From NCBI GenBank assembly GCA_023412655.1, contig JAEYNH010000054.1, positions 1-6,433 on the forward strand: DNA of 6,433 nt, in the 5' to 3' direction. Made by a program: the position numbers and the translations under genes. The notes below the pieces were generated by a model, which saw only the letters and a list, made by a program, of their open reading frames with translations, was not told where the DNA came from and made no database searches. The DNA is from Pseudomonadota bacterium. Its GTDB lineage: Bacteria; Pseudomonadota; Alphaproteobacteria; Caulobacterales; Caulobacteraceae. Below are positions 1 to 5,394 of the stretch, piece by piece. Position 1 is the first letter of the stretch. Every line of letters begins with the position of its first letter.

Positions 1-1
1 G

Positions 2-2890
2 CGCCAGGCCCTCCGTTCCGGTGTCGCCGCCGCCTGCATCGCCTCCGTGGCGGCGCCGGCCGGCGTCGCCGCGCCGGCAGCCGAGGCCCAGGCCAAGGGG
101 CCGCTGGACGTCCGGGTGGCCCAGGCCGAGACCTTCTCGCGGCTGGAATTCCACTGGAAGGGCCGGGCCGCGCCCGTGACCTCGGCCCGTGAGGGTCAGG
201 TGCTCGTCCTCACCTTCGGCCGCGACGCCGACCCCGACATCTCCCGCCTGCGCACATCGCCGCCCCGGTGGATCAAGACCGCCGAGAAGCGCCGTGAGGG
301 CGGTCGGCTGCAGCTGCGCATCACCCTGGCCGACGACGCCGACGCCCGGCTCGGCACGGCCGACGGCGCGGCTTTCGTCAACATCTTCGAAAAGCCGCCG
401 GCGCCCGAGGCCCCGTCCGTGGAGGTGGCTCAGGCCGAGCCCGAGCCGCCTCGGCCCAATCCGCTGCCGCCCGGCGGCGTGGTTAAGATGGGCGTGAACC
501 TGGCGGGCGGCCAGGCCCAGCTCAGCTTCAACTGGGCCAATCCCGCCGGCGCCGCCGTCTTCCGCCGCGGCGGGGCGGTGTGGGTGGTCTTCGACGCGCC
601 GGCCAGGCTCGACGTGTCGGCCGCGCCCAAGGGACTGAAGCAGCTCGGCGCCATCCAGGCCTTCCAGGGCAAGGACCACGCCGCGCTGCGGATCGAAACC
701 CCCGCCGACACCCCAATCTTCTCCACCGCCGTCGGCAATACCTGGACCATCGCCTTGGGCCCCGGGGGGCAATCCCAGCCGGGCATCGTCCGCCTCGGCC
801 GCGACGCCGCCGGCGGCCCGCCGGTGATCAAGGCCCCCGTGGCCGGGGCCACCCGGGTGGTCCGCTTCGCCGATCCGATGGTGGGCGACGTGGTCACTGT
901 GGTCACCGCCCTGGGGCCGCCCAAGGGCGTGCCCAGCCGGCGCGACTACATCCAGATGGCCCTGCTGCCCTCGATCCAGGGCCTGGCCGTCGAGAGCTTC
1001 GTCGAGGACCTCGAGGTCCGCCGCGAGGGCGATATCGTGCGGATCGGCCGTCCCGGCGGCCTGACGCTGTCGCCCGCCTGGGCGACCCGCGATCGCGAAC
1101 AGGCCCAGCTCGGGGCGCCCAAGCCCGCCGTCATGCCGGCGCTGATCTCCGAGGACTGGGCGCAGACGGGACCGGCCGGCTTCCTGGCCCGCTACAACGC
1201 GCTGATGGCCTCGGCCAGCGTGGAGGGGGCGAACAAGGATCGCGAGGCGCCGGTGGCCGCGCGCATGGCCCTGGCGCGCTTCCTGGTCGGCTCGGAACTG
1301 TCCTTCGAAGCGATCGGCGTGCTCAACGCCCTGGCCCGTGAGCATCCCGAGATGCTCGACGATCCCGAGTTCCGCGGTCTGCGCGGCGTGGCCCGGGTGC
1401 TGGCCCGCCGCTACAAGGAGGCCGAGGCCGACCTGTCCGCCCCGGCCCTGGCGGACGACCCGTCCAGCGCCATGTGGCGCTCCTACGTCTCCACCCAGCT
1501 GGCCCACTGGCCGGACGCCCGCGCCCAGTTCAGCAAGGGCGCGGAGTCCTTCGCCCTGTTCTCGCCGGCCTGGAAGGCGCGCTTCGCCCGGGCCGAGGCC
1601 CAGGCCTCGCTCTACCAGGGTGACCTGGTGGGTGCCGAGGCACGCATCCGCCTGGCGCTCCAGGAAAAGGCCGGCGCCGCCGAGGAGCTGCAGAGCCGTC
1701 TCATACAGGCGCGGATCATCGAGTTGCAGGGCCACAAGGACCGGGCCCTGCGGATCTACACCGCCATCGCCAAGGCGCCGGTGGACTCCATCTCCGCGCC
1801 CGCCCTGCTGCGGGCCACCCAGATCCAGCTGGAGACGGGCAAGCTCACGCCGCTCCAGGCGGCCACCGTCTTCGACAACCTGCGCTACCGGTGGCGGGGC
1901 GACGCCACCGAACTGGAGACCATCCGCGCCCTGGGCAACCTCTATCTCGACCAGGGCCGCTATCGCGAGGCGCTGGAAGCGCTGCGCACGGCCGGCGGGC
2001 GCCTCCCCGACCTGCCCGAGGCCATGCAGTTGCAGGCCGACCTTGCGGCCGCCTTCCGCGCCCTGTTCCTGGACGGCATGGCCGACGGCCTCGAGCCGGT
2101 CCAGGCCCTGGCCCTGTTCTACGACTTCAAGGAACTCACCCCGATCGGCGCCGACGGTGACCTGATGGTGCGCCGGCTGGTCCGCCGGCTGGTGGACGTT
2201 GACCTGCTGCCCCAGGCCGCCGAGCTGCTGAAGTATCAGGCCGACAACCGCCTCGACGGCGTGGCCAAGGCCCAGGTCTCCACCGACCTGGCGCTCATCT
2301 ACCTGATGGACCGCAAGCCCGAGGCGGCGATCCAGGCGATCAACGCCTCGCGCACCACCGTCCTGCCCCATGCCCTGAACAACGAGCGCCGGCTGATCGA
2401 AGCCAGGGCCTGGGCCGCCGTGGGCCGCTTCGAGAACGCCCTGGAGATCATCGAGCGCGACACCTCGAAGGACGCTCAGGAGCTGCGCGCCGAGATCACC
2501 TGGAAGCAGAAGAACTGGGCCGCAGCCGGTCCGCTGTTCGAGCGCGGCCTGGGCGAGCGCTGGAAGAACCCCGAGGCGCTCACCGCCGAGGAGGAGGGCC
2601 GTCTGCTGCGCGCCGGCGTCGCCTACAGCCTCGCGGGCGACGAGGCCTCGCTGCAGCGCCTGGAGCGCCAGTACGCCGGCTTCTACGAGAAGGCCAGCAA
2701 CCCCGAGGCGCTGCGCATCGCCCTGTCCGGAGCTCCATCGGGCCGTCTCAGCGTCGGCGACTTCGGCCGCGTCTCGGCCGACAACGAGGCCTTCGCCGGC
2801 TGGGTCGCGCGGATGAAGGATCGCTTCAAGACCCGGCCATCGCCGAGCACTCCGGCCAAGCCCGCCGCCAGCCGGGCCGCCACGAACTGA
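2..2890 (+). CDS. Exported TPR protein with duplicated N-terminal beta modules (5' partial)
   Basis: The reading frame is open from base 2 to a TGA at 2888-2890. The first possible start inside the window is GTG at 47, but the in-frame codons before it read RQALRSGVAAACIAS and run into an Ala-rich stretch ending AEAQA, which looks like a Sec signal peptide. The real start is therefore probably off the left edge. Counting GTG 47 as residue 1, residues about 21-114 and 147-237 form two similar beta-type modules joined by a Pro/Glu-rich linker (115-145). A possible third, weaker module spans about 262-343. Residues about 370-880 are helical with TPR-like units near 441-468, 515-540, 550-577, 624-650, 744-769, 781-803 and 811-836. 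The tail is Pro/Ala-rich. I do not recognise a named gene. The modules resemble AMIN-type peptidoglycan-targeting domains, and TPRs usually bind proteins, so an envelope scaffold is a reasonable inference. It converges on fliP. Confidence 0.85.
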   Translation, partial: RQALRSGVAAACIASVAAPAGVAAPAAEAQAKGPLDVRVAQAETFSRLEFHWKGRAAPVTSAREGQVLVLTFGRDADPDISRLRTSPPRWIKTAEKRREGGRLQLRITLADDADARLGTADGAAFVNIFEKPPAPEAPSVEVAQAEPEPPRPNPLPPGGVVKMGVNLAGGQAQLSFNWANPAGAAVFRRGGAVWVVFDAPARLDVSAAPKGLKQLGAIQAFQGKDHAALRIETPADTPIFSTAVGNTWTIALGPGGQSQPGIVRLGRDAAGGPPVIKAPVAGATRVVRFADPMVGDVVTVVTALGPPKGVPSRRDYIQMALLPSIQGLAVESFVEDLEVRREGDIVRIGRPGGLTLSPAWATRDREQAQLGAPKPAVMPALISEDWAQTGPAGFLARYNALMASASVEGANKDREAPVAARMALARFLVGSELSFEAIGVLNALAREHPEMLDDPEFRGLRGVARVLARRYKEAEADLSAPALADDPSSAMWRSYVSTQLAHWPDARAQFSKGAESFALFSPAWKARFARAEAQASLYQGDLVGAEARIRLALQEKAGAAEELQSRLIQARIIELQGHKDRALRIYTAIAKAPVDSISAPALLRATQIQLETGKLTPLQAATVFDNLRYRWRGDATELETIRALGNLYLDQGRYREALEALRTAGGRLPDLPEAMQLQADLAAAFRALFLDGMADGLEPVQALALFYDFKELTPIGADGDLMVRRLVRRLVDVDLLPQAAELLKYQADNRLDGVAKAQVSTDLALIYLMDRKPEAAIQAINASRTTVLPHALNNERRLIEARAWAAVGRFENALEIIERDTSKDAQELRAEITWKQKNWAAAGPLFERGLGERWKNPEALTAEEEGRLLRAGVAYSLAGDEASLQRLERQYAGFYEKASNPEALRIALSGAPSGRLSVGDFGRVSADNEAFAGWVARMKDRFKTRPSPSTPAKPAASRAATN

Positions 2891-2898
2891 TCCCGCTC

Positions 2899-2918
2899 AT
2901 CCCCGCGAAGGCGGGGAT
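2899..2918. repeat. Perfect GC-rich palindrome in convergent gap, possible dispersed repeat or terminator
   Basis: Arms ATCCCCGC (2899-2906) and GCGGGGAT (2911-2918) pair perfectly over 8 bp around a GAAG loop. The element sits between the convergent 3' ends of the TPR gene and fliP, so it could end transcription from both sides, but neither strand has a U-run after the stem. The sequence closely resembles a small palindromic repeat that recurs between genes in many high-GC proteobacteria and has the same layout as the neisserial dRS3 repeat (six-base arms around eight bases). Copy number in this genome cannot be judged from the window. Confidence 0.6.
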
Positions 2919-2959
2919 CCAGGCTGCGCCGGCCAGCAGGCCGCAGACCTAAAGCGAGC

Positions 2960-3763
2960 CTATCCGCCCGCGCCTCTCTGGAAGCTTTCCACCAGGCTGC
3001 CACAGACCAGCCGCCAGCCGTCCACCAGCACGAAGAAGATCAGCTTGAAGGGCAGGCTGACCACCGCCGGCGGCAGCATCATCATGCCCATGCTCATCAG
3101 CACGCTGGCCACCACCAGGTCGATCACCAGGAACGGCACGAACAGCAGGAAGCCGATCTCGAACGCCCGCTTCAGCTCCGAGATCATGAAGGCCGGCGTC
3201 ACCACCCGCAGGGGCACCGCCTCGGCCGTGGCCGGCTTGGGAATGCGCGAGAGGCGGATGAACAGGGCGAGGTCCTCCTCGTCCACCTGACTCAGCATGA
3301 AGGTCTTCACCGGCCCGCCCGCCGCGTCGAAGGCGGCCGGCAGTTCCATCTGCTGGTCGAGCAGGGGCTTCACCCCCTCCTGGTAGCTGCGCTCGAAGGT
3401 CGGTCCCATGACGATCGCCGTCAGGAACAGCGACAGGGAGATGATCACCGCATTGGGCGGGCTCTGCTGCAGGCCGAGCGCCGTGCGCAGCAGGCTCAGC
3501 ACCACCACGATCCGCACGAACGAGGTGGTCATGATGACGATGGACGGGGCCAGCGACAGGACCGTCAGCAGGCCAATCAGCTGCACCACCCGCTCGGTCA
3601 GGCCGGCTCCGGTGCCGAGGTCGATGTTCAGCGCCTGGGCCGCGGCGGCGGCCGGGAACACCAGGGCCGCGCAGGCGGTGATGGCCGAGATCAGCGCCGC
3701 GCGGCGCCATTCGTCGGCGGGGAGGGCGCGGATCGCCCGGGCCAGGTCTCGCAGCATCGCCAT
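2960..3763 (-). CDS. fliP: FliP, flagellar type III export gate protein
   Basis: FliP is a core subunit of the FliP-FliQ-FliR export gate, which sits in the inner membrane at the centre of the basal body and passes rod, hook and filament subunits. The 267-residue product has a long N-terminal signal region with probable cleavage after AAQA at residue 44, as is usual for FliP. Hydrophobic segments lie near 58-80, 84-120, 203-222 and 236-255. Family hallmarks include SFVRIVVVLSLLRTALGLQQ (81-100), PAFMISELKRAFEIGF (190-205), and the MGMMMLPP Met-rich gate loop (225-232) followed by LPFKLIFFVLVDGW. The ATG at 3763 overlaps the fliO stop by one base (TGATG), supporting coupled translation. The frame stays open upstream to 3844, but that extension is non-conserved shadow of fliO. 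Length is normal for the family and nothing looks broken. Confidence 0.96.
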   Translation of the reverse strand: MAMLRDLARAIRALPADEWRRAALISAITACAALVFPAAAAAQALNIDLGTGAGLTERVVQLIGLLTVLSLAPSIVIMTTSFVRIVVVLSLLRTALGLQQSPPNAVIISLSLFLTAIVMGPTFERSYQEGVKPLLDQQMELPAAFDAAGGPVKTFMLSQVDEEDLALFIRLSRIPKPATAEAVPLRVVTPAFMISELKRAFEIGFLLFVPFLVIDLVVASVLMSMGMMMLPPAVVSLPFKLIFFVLVDGWRLVCGSLVESFQRGAGG

Positions 3764-4041
3764 CAGCGGGCGTCCGGCTTGGCCTGGGTCTCGCCCAACA
3801 TCCGGCCTTCGCCCAGCAGCAGCAGCCGCTCCTTGCCGTCGCACTCCACGATCAGCAGGCGGCGGGCGGGATCGAGGACGAGGCTTTCCACCACCTTGAG
3901 GCGGCGTTCCTTGCGCTGCGGTTGGCCGAAACGGGCGATGGCGCCTGGGCCATAGCGCCGCAGAACGACCGCGCCGAGGCCGACCAGTCCGAGCGTGAGG
4001 GTGAGCGCGAAGATGGCTCGGAGCAGGTCGACGAAATCCAT
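3763..4041 (-). CDS. fliO: FliO, flagellar export gate assembly protein
   Basis: FliO is a small bitopic membrane protein that helps FliP oligomerise during assembly of the flagellar export gate; it is poorly conserved and recognised mainly by layout and position. This 92-residue product has a single transmembrane segment (about residues 7-27, ending VVLRRYG), then a basic stretch QRKERR (42-47), then the short FliO cytoplasmic domain with the pattern LKVVESLVLDPARRLLIVE (48-66) and LLLLGEG (73-79). The start ATG at 4041 is preceded only by a weak purine patch (AGAAG), so ribosome binding may be modest. Its stop overlaps the fliP start. At 92 residues it is on the short side for FliO. Expression probably comes from the divergent gap upstream that carries the CtrA box. 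Confidence 0.88.
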   Translation of the reverse strand: MDFVDLLRAIFALTLTLGLVGLGAVVLRRYGPGAIARFGQPQRKERRLKVVESLVLDPARRLLIVECDGKERLLLLGEGRMLGETQAKPDAR

Positions 4042-4130
4042 GGGCGCTTCTGCGGCGGAGGTTCCTTGGCCCGCATCCGGCCCTGAGTCTCTTAAGAGGC
4101 GATTAACCCTGTTTATTCACCATCTTCCGC
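4042..4130. promoter_or_regulatory. Divergent promoter region for fliOP and flgBC-fliE
   Basis: This 89-base gap lies between the divergent starts of fliO and flgB and must carry both promoters if each operon has its own. It is more AT-rich than its surroundings between about 4086 and 4125. The only recognisable operator is the CtrA box at 4092-4106. No sigma-54 type GG-N10-GC element was seen, consistent with early (class II) flagellar control. In Caulobacter crescentus the flgBC-fliE operon is likewise divergent from the fliP operon and controlled by CtrA. Exact -10 elements could not be assigned with confidence on either strand. Confidence 0.75.
4092..4106. promoter_or_regulatory. CtrA binding box TTAA-N7-TTAA
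   Basis: The sequence TTAA-GAGGCGA-TTAA is an exact match to the full CtrA recognition site (two TTAA half-sites seven bases apart). TTAA is very rare in DNA of this composition, and I found no other TTAA in the divergent gap, so chance is unlikely. The box centre lies about 32 bases before the flgB ATG and about 58 bases before the fliO ATG. That fits the usual overlap of the CtrA site with the -35 region of CtrA-activated flagellar promoters on both strands. The left half-site is embedded in a 10-bp palindrome, CTCTTAAGAG (4089-4098). Confidence 0.88.
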
Positions 4131-4562
4131 ATGAACCTGGCCGAGATCCCGCTCTTTGCGATGCTGCGTGGCCGGCTCGGCTACCTGTCGGAGCGCCAGC
4201 GGGTGATCGCCCAGAACGTGGCCAACGCCGACACCCCCGGTTACGTCTCCCAGGACCTCAAGCCGTTCCAGGTCCAGCTCCAGGCCCAGTCCCGGGCCCA
4301 GTCCCGGGCCCAGGCGCCGGCGGCCATGGCCGCCACCCAGGCCGGCCATATGCAGCCGAAGTCCCAGGGCAGGCCTGCCGCCGCCGCCAAGCCCGTGAAG
4401 GCGGCGGGCTCCGAAACCACGCTCAACGGCAACGCCGTGGTGCTGGAGGAGGAGATGATGAAGATGACCGAGGCGCGCCTGAACTACGACGCCGCCATCG
4501 GCTTCTACCAGAAATCCATGAACATCATCCGCCTGTCGGCCCGCTCTCCGGGTCGGGGCTAG
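4131..4562 (+). CDS. flgB: FlgB, flagellar proximal rod protein
   Basis: FlgB is the most membrane-proximal rod subunit, exported through the FliPQR gate and assembled on FliE in the periplasm. The 143-residue product begins MNLAEIPLFAMLRGRLGYLS and carries the rod-family motif QNVANADTPGY (28-38). The conserved C-terminal helix (about 102-137, EEEMMKMTEARLNYDAAIG) pairs with the N-terminal helix in the axial-protein D0 domain. The middle (about 47-95) is a low-complexity Gln/Ala/Ser linker with an exact tandem duplication encoding QSRA twice. The start at 4131 fits family N-termini, but no Shine-Dalgarno sequence precedes it and the CtrA box is only 24 bases away, so the message may be leaderless. 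It is the first gene of flgB-flgC-fliE; the 12-base gap to flgC holds that gene's ribosome site. Confidence 0.95.
   Translation: MNLAEIPLFAMLRGRLGYLSERQRVIAQNVANADTPGYVSQDLKPFQVQLQAQSRAQSRAQAPAAMAATQAGHMQPKSQGRPAAAAKPVKAAGSETTLNGNAVVLEEEMMKMTEARLNYDAAIGFYQKSMNIIRLSARSPGRG
4287..4310 (+). repeat. Exact 12-bp tandem duplication inside flgB
   Basis: CAGTCCCGGGCC occurs twice in succession (4287-4298 and 4299-4310), in frame, giving QSRA-QSRA at FlgB residues 53-60. Related CAG-led units flank it (encoding Q-V-Q-L-Q-A before and Q-A-P-A after). This looks like slippage-driven expansion in the flexible linker of FlgB. The unit is a multiple of three, so gain or loss keeps the frame. Confidence 0.9.
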
Positions 4563-4567
4563 GGGAG
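4561..4567 (+). promoter_or_regulatory. Ribosome binding site of flgC
   Basis: AGGGGAG begins within the flgB stop codon and ends seven bases before the ATG at 4575. It is a good Shine-Dalgarno match and fixes that ATG as the flgC start. Its overlap with the end of flgB fits co-transcription and coupled translation. Confidence 0.75.
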
Positions 4568-4574
4568 CTGAGCG

Positions 4575-4994
4575 ATGGCTGAACGATCCATGTCGGGCGT
4601 GGCCCAGGCGATCGCCGCCTCCGCCCTGCGCGCCCAGCAGGCGCGGATGCGGATCATCGCCGAGAACCTGGCCAATGCGAACTCCACCTCGCGCACCCCG
4701 GGCGGCGACCCCTATCGTCGTCAGGCCCCGGTGTTCGAGCCCACCCGCACCGCCCAGGGCGGCCAGGGCGTGAAGATGGCGCGTGTCGAGCCCGACCGCA
4801 GCGAGTTCCGCACCGAGTACAATCCGGGCCACCCCTCCGCCGACGCCCAGGGCTACGTGAAGCTGCCCAACGTCAATTCCATGGTCGAGGCGATGGACAT
4901 GCGCGAGGCCCAGCGGGCCTACGAGGCCAACCTCAATGTCATCGAGACGGCGCGCGCCATGGAGACGCGCACCCTCGATCTGCTGAAGAAGTAG
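4575..4994 (+). CDS. flgC: FlgC, flagellar proximal rod protein
   Basis: FlgC is a proximal rod subunit of the flagellar axial-protein family, exported by the flagellar type III system and stacked on FlgB. The 139-residue product has the N-terminal rod motif ENLANANSTSRTPGG (30-44) followed by DPYRRQAPVF, and the C-terminal axial helix with PNVNSMVEAMDM (98-109) and RAYEANLNVIETARAM (114-129), ending in LDLLKK. Both ends are intact and the length is typical for FlgC. The start is fixed by a strong ribosome site seven bases upstream. The stop TAG at 4992-4994 overlaps the fliE ribosome site, so flgC and fliE are tightly linked in the operon. No unusual features seen. Confidence 0.97.
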   Translation: MAERSMSGVAQAIAASALRAQQARMRIIAENLANANSTSRTPGGDPYRRQAPVFEPTRTAQGGQGVKMARVEPDRSEFRTEYNPGHPSADAQGYVKLPNVNSMVEAMDMREAQRAYEANLNVIETARAMETRTLDLLKK

Positions 4995-4998
4995 GAGG
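4993..4998 (+). promoter_or_regulatory. Ribosome binding site of fliE
   Basis: AGGAGG is a perfect Shine-Dalgarno core that overlaps the flgC TAG stop and lies nine bases before the GTG at 5008. It supports the GTG as the fliE start in the absence of a suitable nearby ATG. Confidence 0.8.
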
Positions 4999-5007
4999 CC
5001 CTAAGCC

Positions 5008-5325
5008 GTGATCACCGCGCTTGCCGCTTCCAAGGCCTATGCCGCCGCCCAGAAGGGCATGGCCCTCGATGCCGGCGCCGAAAGCGGCGCCGCGGCGCCG
5101 GCCGCCGGGCCGGGGTTCGGCGACATCCTCAAGGCCGCCATGGGCGACACCATCTCGGCGTCCCGTCACGCCGAGACCCAGATGGCCGCCCAGGTGCAGG
5201 GCAAGGCCGAGCTGATCGATGTGGTGACGGCCATCTCCGCCGCCGAAGCCAGCCTGGAGACGGTCATGGCCGTCCGCGACCAGGTGATCAGCGCCTATCA
5301 GGAAATCATGCGGATGCCGATCTGA
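5008..5325 (+). CDS. fliE: FliE, MS-ring/rod junction protein
   Basis: FliE links the FliF MS ring and export gate to the proximal rod and is the first axial protein exported. The 105-residue product has the usual layout: a short N-terminal helix (ITALAASKAYAAAQKG), an Ala/Gly/Pro-rich linker (about 21-36), and a conserved C-terminal half. That half starts FGDILKAAMGDTI (37-49), continues through ETQMAAQVQGKAELIDVVTAI (56-76), and ends with the helix LETVMAVRDQVISAYQEIMRMPI, a typical FliE terminus. The start is GTG, chosen because of the perfect AGGAGG upstream. It is the last gene of the flgB-flgC-fliE operon; convergent sodC lies 69 bases beyond its stop. Confidence 0.95.
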   Translation: MITALAASKAYAAAQKGMALDAGAESGAAAPAAGPGFGDILKAAMGDTISASRHAETQMAAQVQGKAELIDVVTAISAAEASLETVMAVRDQVISAYQEIMRMPI

Positions 5326-5333
5326 GGCCGGCT

Positions 5334-5380
5334 CCCCCTCCCGGGGGCTTGCCGCGAACCCTCCCCGGTGAAGGGGAGGG
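5334..5380. repeat. Pair of GC-rich hairpins between convergent fliE and sodC
   Basis: The gap has two inverted repeats. One pairs CCCCC (5334-5338) with GGGGG (5343-5347) around TCCC. The other pairs CCCTCCCC (5359-5366) with GGGGAGGG (5373-5380) perfectly over 8 bp around a GGTGAA loop. Placement between two gene ends suggests a two-way transcription stop, but no U-run follows either stem. The sequence style also fits a dispersed intergenic repeat. I cannot separate these options from one copy. Confidence 0.5.
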
Positions 5381-5394
5381 CCGCTGAACCGAGC

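Noticed and set aside
430..924. Long minus-strand open frame (164 residues) inside the TPR gene
   Set aside because: Antisense shadow produced by high GC and strong third-position bias; low-complexity Pro/Ala/Thr-rich product, no family resemblance, and the sense frame has clear domain structure.
580..2165. Two long plus-strand frames (253 and 275 residues) out of register with the TPR gene
   Set aside because: Arg/Pro/Gly-rich translations typical of frame-shifted high-GC coding sequence; no domain motifs, and the in-register frame is continuous through the same bases.
2899..2918. Standard intrinsic terminator for the TPR gene or fliP
   Set aside because: The stem is good, but no run of U follows on either strand, so it is listed as a repeat with possible terminator activity only.
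2683..3003. Minus-strand frame of 106 residues across the TPR/fliP gap
   Set aside because: It reads through the palindromic repeat, giving the characteristic SLDPRLRGDE peptide, and overlaps the ends of two real genes; treated as spurious.
2949..3710. Second minus-strand frame (253 residues) overlapping fliP
   Set aside because: Out-of-frame shadow rich in Arg, Gly and Ala, without membrane segments; the fliP frame carries every family motif.
3852..4076. Minus-strand frame of 74 residues overlapping fliO, starting 35 bases earlier
   Set aside because: Frame-shifted copy of fliO with a Ser/Arg-rich product; the fliO frame has the transmembrane segment and conserved domain and couples to fliP.
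4042..4130. Sigma-54 flagellar promoter in the fliO/flgB gap
   Set aside because: No GG-N10-GC element was found on either strand; the CtrA box explains the region as early flagellar control.
4113..4832. Minus-strand frame of 239 residues opposite flgB and flgC
   Set aside because: Gly/Leu/His-rich antisense shadow covering two well-supported sense genes.
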